Source: Symbiodinium natans
Taxonomy: Eukaryota > Sar > Dinophyceae > Suessiales > Symbiodiniaceae
Length of the DNA stretch: 64,000 nucleotides
NCBI GenBank assembly: GCA_905221605.1
Contig: CAJNDS010002666.1
Location: 85,001-149,000, forward strand
Direction of reading: 5' to 3'
This document shows, piece after piece, positions 24,760 through 36,549 of the stretch (position 1 is its first letter; the number at the start of each line of letters is the position of its first letter). Position numbers and translations under genes: made by a program. Below the pieces are notes generated by a model. It did no database searches and had not been told where the DNA came from. It saw nothing but the letters and a program-made list of their open reading frames with translations.

Positions 24760-27490
24760 AAACTCTGCTATACTTTCATGACTTTTTTGCAGATGCCCAA
24801 CGCCGGCAGCTTAACTACACTTTGTGGGATCCGAGGCACTGGAAGCTTGGACGGAAACGGCTTTTGAGTTTAGATTGGTTTGAGGGTTGTATTCGTGCAA
24901 GATGCTTCCAGGATTCCAGGGCAGGTGAGCGCGCTTAATAGGATGCTAAGCTTGGCAGGATCGACCGGAACAGATTGGGAAGCCGACCCGATTGCGGAGG
25001 ATGGGCTCAGAACTTTCTGGGGAGGGAAAGCGACGCTTGTGGCCTTTCCCGAATGTCCTTTACTGGAATATGCATCGCCACGGTGTCAAAACAAGCATCG
25101 CCGCTGCTCGCTACATCTTTTATTCTAGTCCCCACTGTCTGCTAAGTGTGCTGCACGACTGTGGAATGCTGCCCTTTGCTGAGATCCGATGTCTGCAAAA
25201 CCACACGCGCCTGGCGAGCTGCCATGTCCAAGAGGCAGGTGCGAAGGAAACCTGGATGTTGACTGTATGGTTCGCATAAGCTTGATTTGGCACCCACCGA
25301 CACGCCCACAACGGGCCACACACAGAACAATGCCATGCTGAGGCCGCAGGCGAAAACCTATGATGGCTTCCTCCTGCCCGCGCGCCCGACGATGGATGAC
25401 AGCACACTCGAAGCCGTGATGCGATCCCACGCCATTCAGGACTCTTTGCAACGTACCCTCGTCCTGGGCACGCGTCAGCGTGCTGCGCAGGGTGCCCCGG
25501 GCACGCAGGATTTCCTGTCAAAGCCCAAGGTAGTGCAATAGCCTAGCGACTTAAAGTTTGGAGCTTCAATCTTCAGTAGCCAGACTGAGCGTCCTCCATG
25601 CCTTTCCAGAACTGTAGGAAGCCCACCACTCCCTCAGAGTCTGGCTGCATGTAGGTTTGCCTGAGAAGGACGCAGCATCTGCAAACCCCCCAAAGCTCAG
25701 TCAAGCCTAAGGCCAATGCAGGATCTCATCAACGGAGCTTTGGCCAAAGTCATCCAAATGGCCAAGCAGCTCGCGCTCCAGAACAACCTGCACGTTGCAG
25801 GATGCGCAGCTGCTGTTGCTCACGACTTGCCGCCTTCAGGACATCTACGGGGATGGCGCCATCACCTCCAACCTGCACAGCACTGTTGAGTCGGGCACAA
25901 GAGCCATCCGACCTAACCAGAACAAGCAGCCTAACACGGACAACCACATGCCCCTCCTGCGGCCCCAGGCCCACGGGCACGCACAGACGCCAGAGAGCGA
26001 TGATTGCGCACGTGGAGTCCGAAGCCATGCTTCGGCAACCGCTTTGGTCGAGCTCATTACAGTCAAGAATACTTGACAAAGGCTTTTATTTGGGCTATGA
26101 GGAGTTGAGTCGGAGTTGAGGTTGTGGGGCCAAATGCTCCAGGCCGACTCCGGGTCAAATACGCTTCAACGTCAAGGCTCTGATATGCTCTGATCTTGCA
26201 GGGGGCGGATGCATTCGACAGCTCTCACTGATATAGCTTGCTCGACTCGGGATCTCCACAACTCGACCATGGTGCAAGGTGCGTCCCTGTGTGCATAACC
26301 TCCAGCCGTCCCGTCGGAGTGAGAAACTGACAGCATTGCCCACTGCGTCAGCGGGTGTTCTGCTGCGACCTTCGCTGGCTACAGCTTTTTCGGGGCTCGT
26401 GGCCTCAGAAGTGGCCAGCGCCACATTGTTGCGGCGGCCCCTGTTGACTGAACAAGCATAACAGTGAGACACAAACAGCCCAAAAACCGTGCCAAGTGCT
26501 GCTGATCTTAGTTTTCAAAGAGTGCCAACTGCCAAACCTCAGGATGGGGGCAGACCGATGGTTTTGTAGAGCTTGTCTCGAAGTCTCTGAATTGTGTTCC
26601 GGGTCCCCAGTAGCTGATTTGTGCAACCGATTGTAGCCGTCCTCGGAGAACCCCGTGCCACTCCAGCACGCTGTCATTTATGTTACACGCTCTCTCAACC
26701 GGCAAGTGCGTAATGACATGGACATTTGCCGAGAAACAGCCCGTGGAATATTGACCTGCAAATGATTGCGCCCGACAAAAACAGCGGGTCCCCCATTCAG
26801 CCCTAGATGCCCTAGCCCTTGCTTTTTCTGTTCAGAAACAAGTCCGGCTAGTCAACCACGTTCTGCACCGCCTTCCTGAAGAGTGACCATTTTGTCCGGA
26901 TTCTGCCAACCTCGATGCTCAGAAAACTCTCGGCAGTCATCTGAACGGCATCAATATTTGCACTCATCTCAAAACCCATGTCAAGCACAACTGCAGACAC
27001 CTCACTCTGTCTGCTAGTCTCACCTTCCTTGCATGGCAAATTGCAGCATGCTTCGCCTGCGCCAGGCAAAGCTGCAGTGGCTGCACCCCTTCTGATTTGT
27101 GGCGAGCATGAGCATGTCGCTCCTTCATTGGGCAGCAGTCTGCGGTGGACCTTAGTGGCAAGCACGGTGAGGCTTTGCGCGCAGCAAGAGCCCAACCCCA
27201 GTGCCCAGCAACAGCAATTTGTGGGTACTGTGACTGCATGGGTGCATCAATAGCACGACCACTGGCCAGAAGTTATTTCACATCCGCAGGCTATCCTTCG
27301 TGGACATCAACCCATTCTGCACTTTGTACTTTGCATCTGCAAGCATCCGTAGAAATCCGCCGAGGCCTCGGGCCGGGCCGAAGGTGTATGCCCTCCCAGC
27401 CCATTTTCGGACCCCTTTTTTTGTCTGGGGTGAGTACCTGCCGTAGTCGAACTGTATCCAGCCGCGGCCGACGTGCCCGGACCAGGGGGG
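24760..27490. other. No firmly supported gene
   Basis: Short frames only. The most protein-like is on the plus strand at about 25332-25541 (TYDGFLLPARPTMDDSTLEA, ending in a stop), but it has no recognisable family or splice partner. Confidence 0.3.
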
Positions 27491-27524
27491 ATTTGGGCCC
27501 GGGTATAGGGAGTGGATGCAAAAA

Positions 27525-28075
27525 AATCCCACCCCCCCCCCTACCGACCCCCCCCCTACCCCCGCTGCACCCCCATGTCCACCCGGAAGCCTGCTTTGGC
27601 CACACCAAGCCCGTCCCAGCCAACCCCCCCACCTCCCCACCCCGCCCCCTTACGTACAGTTTCAGGTTGGTATGAGCTGTACAGACAAGATGCTTGTGTG
27701 ATGACAACAAAAATGAAAGCAAGTAACCAATCCGTAAGAGCTTGGAGACTGCTCAAGCATCACAGAACCTTGTATGCCTGTATTGGGGCCTATTAAAGAG
27801 CCTGTTAACGGGCCTATTACCAGGCCCTGTACCCGTACGTTACCACCCACCCCCCGGAAGCCTGCTTTGGCCACCCTGAGCGTGGGCCTCAAGCCCCCCC
27901 CCCTTTCCCCCCCCCCCCCCCCCCCCCCGCCCTGCCCCTGCCCCCAAACCCCAAACTTTGAACCTTGAGCCCCAAGCCCTCAACCCTTCACTAACCCTCA
28001 ACCCTAAACCCCGAACCATAAACCATAAACCCGGAACCCTAAACCCTAAACCCAACCCTTATTGCTTGGGGTCCA
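27525..28075. repeat. C-runs and degenerate telomere-like (CCCTAAA) tract
   Basis: C-rich runs lie at 27530-27650 and 27890-27945. From about 27945 to 28060 come repeated phrases such as ccctcaaccctaaacc and cggaaccctaaaccctaaac, that is, degenerate copies of the TTTAGGG telomere unit read on the opposite strand. The phrase cggaagcctgctttggccac occurs twice (27582 and 27857). Internal position implies relics or inserted telomeric DNA, not a chromosome end. Confidence 0.8.
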
Positions 28076-28128
28076 GCGACTTGGGCGCCGCGGAATCACC
28101 ATGCTCACGCAGATGCACTTGGGCCGGG

Positions 28129-28153
28129 CCGAGGCGGGTCGCGTAGCGTTAAA
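28129..28153. repeat. Dispersed 25-bp motif (ccgaggcgggtcgc core)
   Basis: Clean copy of the motif listed at 48378, about 250 bp beyond the 3' end of the GT14 gene. Confidence 0.7.
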
Positions 28154-28400
28154 ATTAGCTCTGCCTAGGCGCATGCTAAACGACATGTTGCTGTCTTAGC
28201 AACGACCAATACTATCCAATCCAACTGCCCAACGATGCACAAGCTGCGATGCAATATATCGCTCGGCCCGGCGCGCACTTCACAAACCTGCAGCGTCATG
28301 TCCTCCAGCCGTTTCCTTTTCTCCACTTTCCTGAAGGCTCAAGCTCAAGCCGGATACCATCACGGAGAAACCCAAAGTTGGCGCTGCACCGATAACCTGA

Positions 28401-30479
28401 TCACGTCGCGACTTTTTGCAGAAGGTCCTTGGCGTCCCATTCTGATTTGCGAATGCTCCGCAGCTCGAAAAAGCGCTGCATCTGCAGCACGGACACGTCT
28501 GTGAAGTTAGAATACACAATGAACTCACGGAATGCCAGCGCCCTCTTAGCTGGAATTTTGTTTTTTAAATCCTGGAGGTGCATTTTGGTTGTCCACGTCC
28601 CCGGTCGCGCGGTACGAGCGCATGCACGTGGAAGGCTTACTCGCACAGGGCACCCAACCAGCTGTGCATTGACCTGACCGCAGTACTGGCCATCAGGTGC
28701 TAGCCACTCAACCATGACCTGAATGTCCGCTTCAAGGTTCGGCACGTGTGGGGCCCAGTAAATGGCAAGCTGCACATCTCTTGCAGAACAGCTGGTTAGC
28801 GGAACCACGTTGACATGACCTTCGAATTCACCACGCTCCGCTATCCAGCCAGTGCCGACCCTTGCTGCCAAAAGAGACACGCCCATCATACTCCATGGCG
28901 GCGGTCTGAGCGATCCACTTGGCACAGCTGGCACCGCAAACCTCTCCAACAGTGCAACACTTGACTCTCCGGCAACTCGTAGCACCCATGTCTCAGGTGA
29001 CCACATGCTAGACACGGTTGGTGCCATCGTGGGCTTTGTGGCACCTAAGCGACCGACCAATTGGACATGGCCATTCTCTGTGCATGTGTCTGTGCCAGAT
29101 CCGTCCACCGGACAGGCTAGATCTTCTGTAAGTCCTGCCAGGCGAGCCCACTTAGTGAAGTTTCCTGCCAGCCAGGATTGCAAGCCTTGCCACGGCCGTT
29201 TTGACATGTCATAGGCCCGTTCGTGCATGATGTTGTCCAGTTGGCGGCAGAGCTCAACTGCCGGCTGCTCTGTCATGTTAGGGAATTTCCTCGCAAAAAA
29301 TCGAGGTTGGGAATGCTGACGGGCATCCAAAAGAAGAGCCAAATCTAGCTGTGAAAAATCCGCAGGACTGCGTGTGCCGATCTCATCATGCGCACCATGA
29401 GTCCTCCGCTCTTGCACGGCGGGGACGTGGTGCAGAATCATGTTCATGTGACGTTGGCAGAATGGCGAGTTGAGAATAGCAGTCTGAAAGAAGGTTTCGT
29501 CTGGCTGATACAGCAGCAAAGCATCGTCCCAAACCTCGCGCATGGCAGAAGATGGCTTCTCTATTTCTGTGGCTAAATACTTGGCGAATTCAACCGTCAG
29601 AGCCACCCACTCGCTCCCGCGAGCAAACCGCATGCCAAAGGACAGTGGCTTGTGCATCCGGAGCATCGACACGAAACTGTAGGTAGCCCCAGCGCAGGAC
29701 GTGCCCAAATGTCGAGAACATGTGGACGCTGAGCATGCATCCAAACCGACAAGGTTGAGGCCCTTGTGCAACCAAAGGTAATGCTGCAAGGCCTGAAGCG
29801 GGGCCACAGGATAATCAAACTCGCTCAGTTTCACGAAGTACTGCCAAGGCGGCAACTTCAAGAGCCGCCGAAGGCCCAGCATGCTGACTCGAAGCAGATC
29901 GCTGCTTCCCTTTGTCACATCAACTTCTGAGAAGGTTTGGGCTTGCTGGAAGCTCTCAAGGTAGCTGTCCAGTTGGGCCTTCACGATGGGAGACTTTCGA
30001 TCTACGTGGATCAAGTAGAAATGGCTTGAAGAATAGATACGCTGCAAAAGGCGCTGCACGTTCTCCACGGCTCGATGGGCGACAATGAGGAATGCAATGC
30101 GTAGATCCGCAGCAGGCACCTCCAACTTGAATGACGACATCCGCTTTGAAGCCTTGAGACCTTTGCCGGAAGAGACTGGCTTGTCCAGAGGACACTGTGA
30201 AGTAAAAGGCTCACGTAGACTTTGTTGTCCTTGAATGGGTCGCGCAATGCATTCGAAGTACTGTAGACCTTGCTCGTCCGTCAAGTTAGCGCATGTATTG
30301 AAGCTCTGAGAATCTTGAATTAGCTGGCAGTAATAGTGTCTCAGGTGTTCCTGACATGCACCTGGCGCAGCTTCCAGATACTTCTTTAAATCTTTTTGAG
30401 CTGTTTGGTTGCACTCCTTCGCGGAAACCATCGGCTGTGCTAGGAGCATGCTGACCTCGGAGGGCATCGAAAAGGGCAT
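28401..30479 (-). CDS. GT14 glycosyltransferase resembling peptide O-xylosyltransferase
   Basis: One continuous 692-codon frame from an ATG at 30479 to TGA. The GT14 (core-2/I-branching and xylosyltransferase) domain starts near residue 128 with IAFLIVAHR. It continues with FYLIHVDRKS, YFVKLSEFDYPV, FARGSEWVALTVEFAKYL and PDETFFQTAILNSPFC, all in family order and spacing. Residues about 540-660 resemble the xylosyltransferase C-terminal domain (RPGTWTTKM). Residues 20-85 carry a Cys-containing N-terminal segment. Family members act in the Golgi, transferring xylose or GlcNAc from UDP-sugars; donor and acceptor cannot be told here. No signal anchor follows the ATG at 30479, so either an upstream exon supplies it or the start is wrong; AG acceptor-like sites occur just inside the frame. 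No intron seen in over 2 kb. Confidence 0.88.
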   Translation of the reverse strand: MPFSMPSEVSMLLAQPMVSAKECNQTAQKDLKKYLEAAPGACQEHLRHYYCQLIQDSQSFNTCANLTDEQGLQYFECIARPIQGQQSLREPFTSQCPLDKPVSSGKGLKASKRMSSFKLEVPAADLRIAFLIVAHRAVENVQRLLQRIYSSSHFYLIHVDRKSPIVKAQLDSYLESFQQAQTFSEVDVTKGSSDLLRVSMLGLRRLLKLPPWQYFVKLSEFDYPVAPLQALQHYLWLHKGLNLVGLDACSASTCSRHLGTSCAGATYSFVSMLRMHKPLSFGMRFARGSEWVALTVEFAKYLATEIEKPSSAMREVWDDALLLYQPDETFFQTAILNSPFCQRHMNMILHHVPAVQERRTHGAHDEIGTRSPADFSQLDLALLLDARQHSQPRFFARKFPNMTEQPAVELCRQLDNIMHERAYDMSKRPWQGLQSWLAGNFTKWARLAGLTEDLACPVDGSGTDTCTENGHVQLVGRLGATKPTMAPTVSSMWSPETWVLRVAGESSVALLERFAVPAVPSGSLRPPPWSMMGVSLLAARVGTGWIAERGEFEGHVNVVPLTSCSARDVQLAIYWAPHVPNLEADIQVMVEWLAPDGQYCGQVNAQLVGCPVRVSLPRACARTARPGTWTTKMHLQDLKNKIPAKRALAFREFIVYSNFTDVSVLQMQRFFELRSIRKSEWDAKDLLQKVAT

Positions 30480-30484
30480 GGACA

Positions 30485-32910
30485 GACAGATAGATAGACT
30501 TTATGTATTTGTTGATTTTTTCGTTTGCTTATTTAACGTTGCATGCATGCCAGGCAGCATTGTCCTTGGCCACCACCCGATGCCGCAAGAGCGCATGCAA
30601 TGCCAAGCTTGTACCTTCCAACATCGAAAACAAAACGATTCTACAGGCGAGACCTATTTTGTAATTATTATATGACCGACGTCCGAGCCCAGCGGATCAA
30701 ATTGCTCCCAGCCACCGGCTGCATCCCGCAGGAGTAGGATCAGCAACGGCAAACGGCCCCCAAACCAGCACATCCAGGCAATCTCACGCTATGCCCGAGT
30801 CGCAACCCAATAATTGGTCGTTCTCCACGCCGAGAACGTGGCTGCCGCCCAGCATCGCCCAGTAACATCGACGATGCTTGAACAGCTGCGGGTCAAGACA
30901 GGACAGGACTCTGGACGAGGTACAGATACACATCCAAATCTTCAGCCAAGTCTCTCCAGCTCTTCCGCTTCATCTAACTTCTCCTACATGACATGTGATC
31001 ATGATGCCTTTTGGGCAAACATAAGCTATACAATCTGAGGCCTGCAACCCGGCCTTGGCTGCTCGAGGTCATTGCGAGGTTCTTGTAACCGCCGGTTGCT
31101 TCCTTCTCCAGCAGCTTGGCGCGTCCTGCACGAGCAGCGCGTCTCCTGCAAGCAAGATGCTCAGAAACAGCTGCGGCTCGGTTAATGTCCTGAGCCTGTT
31201 TCTTCAAATCTCAAGTCGCTGGATAACCTCCATGGGCAGCTTCAGTCCGACAAGAAGAAAGGAAGTGTTGCCTGGGATCCAAAAAAAGAAGCCCAACCTC
31301 GTTGGGCGAATACCCCTTCGCAGCTTTACAAGGCCATGAGGGCATCGAGCCTGGCTCCCAGGGTGCTAAAGACTGCATGGAAGGGACCTTGCATATTAGA
31401 ACCAATCGGAACTCTCAAGACTCCGACGTCGCCACTCTTCCATAGCACTCAGGCCCAGCGCCGCAAGCGACGCGAACGCGGGCTCGTGGCTCTCACAGCA
31501 TGACAAGTGGAAAGCTTCTACATCGAATCTCAAGTGGCTGTCGTCACAATGCCCGGAAATTTGGTCAGTTCATGGCTCACGGCCATCAGTTGCTGCCCGA
31601 TGGCGTCAGGGGTGTCCAGATGATGTGTATTGGTTCTGCGCATTAAGCCAAACCAAGCCTCGTAAACGTTTCCACTCGGACTGCATGTCTCTCTTCAGAT
31701 GCGCACTTGTATGTGCAGCATCACGCCAACGTGGCATATCCGTTTCAACCACATTCCTCCCAAGCCACATCTGCAAGTGACATTGCATGTTATCGGCAGC
31801 TTAGAGCAGGCTGTTTGTCTCCCAGCTTGATCCGGCTCGAAGGCTCCAAAAGAGGGCCTACGCCTCTGTTGACCGAGCATCAATGACTCATTGCTCAAGG
31901 GCTGGCCTTCAACACCTCCTAGCTGTGCTGGACTGTGGTCACAAGAAGCAAGCAACCCAACGTAAGCCTGCAGCAAAGCAACATGTACGAACTGTCTATG
32001 GCCAGTGAAGGGGTGCCGAGGGCTGCCCTTGTTTAAATCAGCCTTGCAGGCTCAAGGCTGCTGACCCTGCCGTTACCAAACATGCCAGTTGGGTCTTCGC
32101 CCACTACGCCGAACACAATGTTGTTTGTCAATCGTGTTGCTGCTTTGGCTTTCACCCCCCGCCCCGATGGCATCCCCACCATTGTATCCCTACTCCCCAA
32201 CCTCCCAACCTCCCCCCCCCCCCAAGCCCTCAGACGCAAACGCTATACCCTACAACCCTAAAGCCCGAATCCCTAAACCTGGAAAACCTTAAACCCTTTC
32301 ACATCCAGGGCTCTGGGAAGTCTTGCCGGGCATAACCCCGAAATCCTGCGTAAACACTTCAAACCTTAGACACAACGTTAAACACCTAAGTGACCAGAAC
32401 ACAGTATGCAGAGACCTGGGGCACGAATTGGTCTGGACAGCACCATTTTAACGCAAACACATGCTTCCGACAGTGCAGCACCTTAGAAGCCTGTAACTGC
32501 AAAAATGCTGCACTGCCTTCTTTTGCACTAAAGACCTTCTTTTCCTGCAAACCTACGCAAAACATGATCTGCTGTCTCTGACGTTTGTGGTGTTGGTTGT
32601 TTCGTTTTTGGCTTTTTGGATGCCACAACATGCTGTCCTTGTACTCAAATTGAACCAGTGGCATTGTAGCGGGCAGCACAGCATTCTTGCAGTCCCAACC
32701 CATGCTCACGTTTCTGAACCCTCAGCCAGTGCGGCCGAAGCCGCGTCATTAAGACCCTATGCCAAAACCAGAACACGTGCTGAATGTGAACGAGATGCAG
32801 CAGCAAGCGGCAAACAGGAAGGCCGGCACATGCTGCTGGCACATAGGCGGGTGGAGGGCGGGGGGGGGGGGGGGGGGGGGTTGTGGGGCTACCCTGTGTA
32901 GGTATATACG

Positions 32911-32941
<31 letters not shown>

Positions 32942-33440
32942 ATACACATATGTAGGTGCAGAACACATAATTACATGATTGCACCTAGGCAAGAAGGCAA
33001 GTCCGGCTGGCTTCAGGGCGTCAGCAAAACCTACTGCATCCTACTGCAAAACCTGGGAGTCTCGTGCTCCCATCATGAGAGGCTCAACTGCAACCATTTG
33101 CCCCTTTAATCTGCTGGGGCGAACTTTGTGTTGCCTCTCAGCGTTGGGCATGCAGCTTAATTCCCAAAAGTTCTTGGATCCAGGCCGGGAACAGCACGTG
33201 CTGAGCCCCTCTGGCGTCCATCACTGTCAACTCGCCAGGCCTAGACCCAAACGGAGTAAACTCCGAGGCACCCGAGACTTCCTGTCACTCAAAGATGCCT
33301 ATCCTTCCCTACGCCACACCTGACACCTCTGGCCCAAGACGGCCGCGCAACGATGACTTGGCAAACAGCATACGGTAACAAAGGGCAACACAAATCCACA
33401 ATGCGGGCACCTGCGACCATCTTGAGCCTTTTAGACATCA
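30485..33440. other. Intergenic region with low-complexity patches, no supported gene
   Basis: A T-rich gacagatagatagac patch lies just upstream of the GT14 gene at 30481-30540. Telomere-like accctacaaccctaaagccc is at about 32248-32300. A poly-G run is at 32860-32880, and an alternating TA run at 32910-32935 is followed by (CATA)n-like DNA. Short frames only. Confidence 0.45.
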
Positions 33441-33444
33441 AAGC

Positions 33445-34087
33445 CTAAGCTTCCTTGGCACACGTGTATGCCATGCTGTGCTCTCCGGGAAGCTCCAGAA
33501 ACTTGAGCTGACAGGTTCGCAGTGCCTTTGTGCCTCAGTGTCACATCGTGCTATTGACTCTGTCGAGCAGAATGAGCTTCTAAGTTCTGTGTTTGCCTAC
33601 GCTGCATCTCACCAAGCCCCAGGCCATGCGAATCCTGGCAGCACTTGTTCTCCAAGGGGTTGCAGCTGTTCCCCTCCAGCACGCAAGCCGCTTCAGCACC
33701 CAGATTCTCGACGTTTTTCTTGCAGATCCGGCGCTTCTTCGGCCCGTCATCAGGCTGGCAGGTCATGGAGATGCTGCGGTCGAAGGCGTCGAATGGGTTG
33801 CAGCAACTGAGGTCGGAAGAGCACTCTTGGCCTTCCGGCGTGCAGCTGGGGTCCGGCAGCGACTGCTTGGGAAACTCCTCATCACATTTGTAGGCCATGC
33901 CCTCGTCGCCTGCAATGTCGCTCGGGCGCAAGCGGCACGTCATCAACCCTGGCCCCTGGCAACAGCTGTTTGCCGTAGGGTTGCAGGTGCTGTCCTTACC
34001 AACACATTTTGGCCCCGGCTCGGCGCCCCGCAGGTTTCCCTTGACCAAGGCAATCAAAAGGCTCAATGCGATGCAAACTCGGCTCAT
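33445..34087 (-). CDS. Secreted protein with three cystine-knot-like repeats
   Basis: The ATG at 34087 is followed by a typical signal peptide (MSRVCIALSLLIALVKG). The mature part has three repeats with the spacing C-x6-C-x5/6-CC-x(7-15)-C-x(11-16)-C, the framework of inhibitor-cystine-knot mini-proteins. Repeat 1 begins CVGKDSTCNPTANSCC, repeat 2 CTPEGQECSSDLSCC and repeat 3 CVLEGNSCNPLENKCC. Repeat 3 is cut by an intron: exon 1 ends at 33613 (donor GTGAGA) and exon 2 runs 33533-33445 after a CTGAG|GC acceptor, supplying TCQLKFL to HSMAYTCAKEA and TAG. This restores the last two cysteines and matches the DEGMAYKC region of repeat 1. Total about 188 residues. Such folds serve as protease inhibitors, ion-channel ligands or structural modules; nothing here indicates which. 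Plus-strand frames across it are shadows. Confidence 0.82.
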
Positions 34088-35198
34088 GGCAGCAGCTGTG
34101 GCTGTCGCTACCCAAGCGCACTCACAAATCGCGATTGCTGAAGCAAAACAGCTACATTCACAGAAGCCCGACACTGGTTTAAGCACAAACCTATGATAGC
34201 TACAAACTCTGTACATCATGCTACCACTTGCTGTGGTGGCAAGGTTCATCTCTGCAGCTGCTCGTTTTTTTGACGGCACGTGCTGACACAGGCTTATGTT
34301 GTCGCTGGCCATAGGCAGGCGCTAGCCTTAAGAAAATCCATGCCCATTGGCACAGATCTGGCACAAGTTGCATGCCAATCTGCAACTTGCCTTTGCATTT
34401 CCACTGTCGGACGCCACCTTTGTTTTGAAGCTGCCCAGCTTTCGACCTGACCTATGTCTACTCGGACTGCGATGCGGTGGCGCTGACGGGGGCTCCCGGA
34501 AACTCGCGCATATGAGCCCAGCATCAGGCATTCCTGAACGGTGACCTCCTGGAGGCTCCTTTGCCAAAGTCGCAACTGCACATTAAAAACTTGGCCATGG
34601 CGAATCAAACCAAGGCCGTTTCCGGAAAACGCTGCTCATTGCTGCTAACACGGGAAGGGTTCTCTAATTCTGCAAGTCCCACCCGTTTGGCCTAAATGAT
34701 GGTGTTGGGGTGCAACAGCAGCTCTGCACAGCAGCTCTGCAACGGCTCCGCGGCAGCTCCACAGGCTCTCGACTCTACACATTCTACACTAGCAGCAGAA
34801 GAGGACTCTGCCCCAAGCAGGCCGGGCCACAGTCTGGCAAAACGGAGGAAGCCGGCAGCTGCCAAAGCCTCAGCCTTAGCTTGCCGTCATCCAGCCACAC
34901 CCACAGCCACATCCGTATTTGCTACCCTTCTCGCATAACTCGGATCTGGAACGACTGGCCACCGGCCTTCTCTTCTCGCCGTCGCAGCTCAGCTCTCAGT
35001 CCGCCTTCCAAGAAAAGTTGAAGTTGACATAGTCAAAAAGAGTTTCTGCTCATGGCGATAGCCGTGGCCGCAAGGTCTCTGAGGCTTTCGGGCTTTGGTT
35101 GGGCTGTTGCGGAGTTGCGGGGCTTGGTTGGGGGGAGATCATCACGTCCAGCCACATGGCGACCGACCATGCAAAAAAGCACTGGAATTGACAGTTTT

Positions 35199-35540
35199 TG
35201 CCTCTTTCTACCACATACGGCACAAGGATGTTTGGCGTTTCGGGGCGCGACCTGCAGAAACAAGAGTCATGCCTTTTCGCGAACATGCCCAAAACACTGG
35301 ACATGAGAGCGCTTTTGGCCCTTATCTACAACATATTTACGGCACACATTTCGGGAACACGACTTGCTGCCACAAGCATTCATGCCTTTTCGCGAACATG
35401 CCCAAAACGCGGCCCCTGTGCCTCTTTTGCAACATACGGCACAAGGATGTTTGACATTTCGGGGGCGCGACGCACAGTCACAAGCTGTATGCCTTTTGTG
35501 AACATGCCCAAATCACTGGTGTGTACAGCGCTTGGTCGCC
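35199..35540. repeat. Tandem repeat of about 110 bp, three diverged copies
   Basis: Copies at about 35199-35311, 35312-35419 and 35420-35530 share the phrases acatacggcacaaggatgtt, tttcgggg.cgcgac and catgccttttcgcgaacatg, each followed by cccaaa. A fourth, heavily decayed copy may follow to about 35600. Frames through it are repetitive, and I see no coding preference. Confidence 0.8.
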
Positions 35541-36549
35541 TTTACGCCAGACTGTACAACGAATTTGACGCTTCTGGAACAAGACGCGCTTGTCCGAACG
35601 TAGCCTTCGCATTGAGGACTTTATCGGGTGTGCTCTGAAAACGGCACGCCTGCCAGGGTTTTTTGCATCTCCCACTTCGAAGTCATGAGTCAAACCAGTA
35701 CTCCTCAGCACTGCCTACAGAGTGCATTCACAACAGCACACATTTTGCCTATGACGCTCTGCGGCCAACATCTCGAAAGTGATGACATCTGTAGACCCTG
35801 GGCCCCTTCTGCAGCTAATTGGGTTCACGCACACCGGCCCTAGATCCTTGTTCGTGTTTTGTTTCGATCGCCAGGGCAAAGGAGGCGGAACATGGTGAAA
35901 ACATCCCCGAAAGAAGCTGGAATTGCCTTCGGTACAGGTACGCAAATCGACATGTGTGATTGATTTGAGGAAGAGAAACAAACGTTTGTCAAAGACAAGT
36001 CGTCGGATTGTCCGGCCGCATGCAAGAGAACCTAAATGGAAACCTTCAGTTGGGTCGATGGAGCGTATCCAACTCGCAACTACCGTTTCTGTAGCAGCTG
36101 TATTACGTGCGGCCTCTGGCAACCACATCATTTGTCACTACTCGCATTTCCCGTGAATAGAGGCTACGCTTGCATGGCTTACATGCCTTACTCGCAAGGC
36201 ACACTCAGTGGCTGAGCCAGAGGCTCTTGCGAACGTTTGCGCTTTGTGTATGCAGCTATGGCTTAGATGGGTTGCGTAGTTGCTCAGGAGCAGAGGGCAG
36301 TTTCATGCCCTCCAGAAGCAACAGGCGTCAAGCAAAGCACAGGCATGCCAAACAAACGACTGGGGGATTGCACCGAGGCGCTACAGCGATGTCCACCGGC
36401 ACCACCACGCGGCTCTGCTCCGTCGGGATGCCCATTAGCCGTCGCTCTGCCTCTGCAAAATGCTTAGTTGCCACTGCGCTAGGGGCAGCTGAGGGCAGCT
36501 GGGAATGTCGGAATGATTCGGAATGCGGCTCCTGCTGAAAGCTCAGGCT

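Noticed and set aside
33593-34141. 182-codon plus-strand frame
   Set aside because: Antisense to the cystine-knot-like gene; no features of its own.
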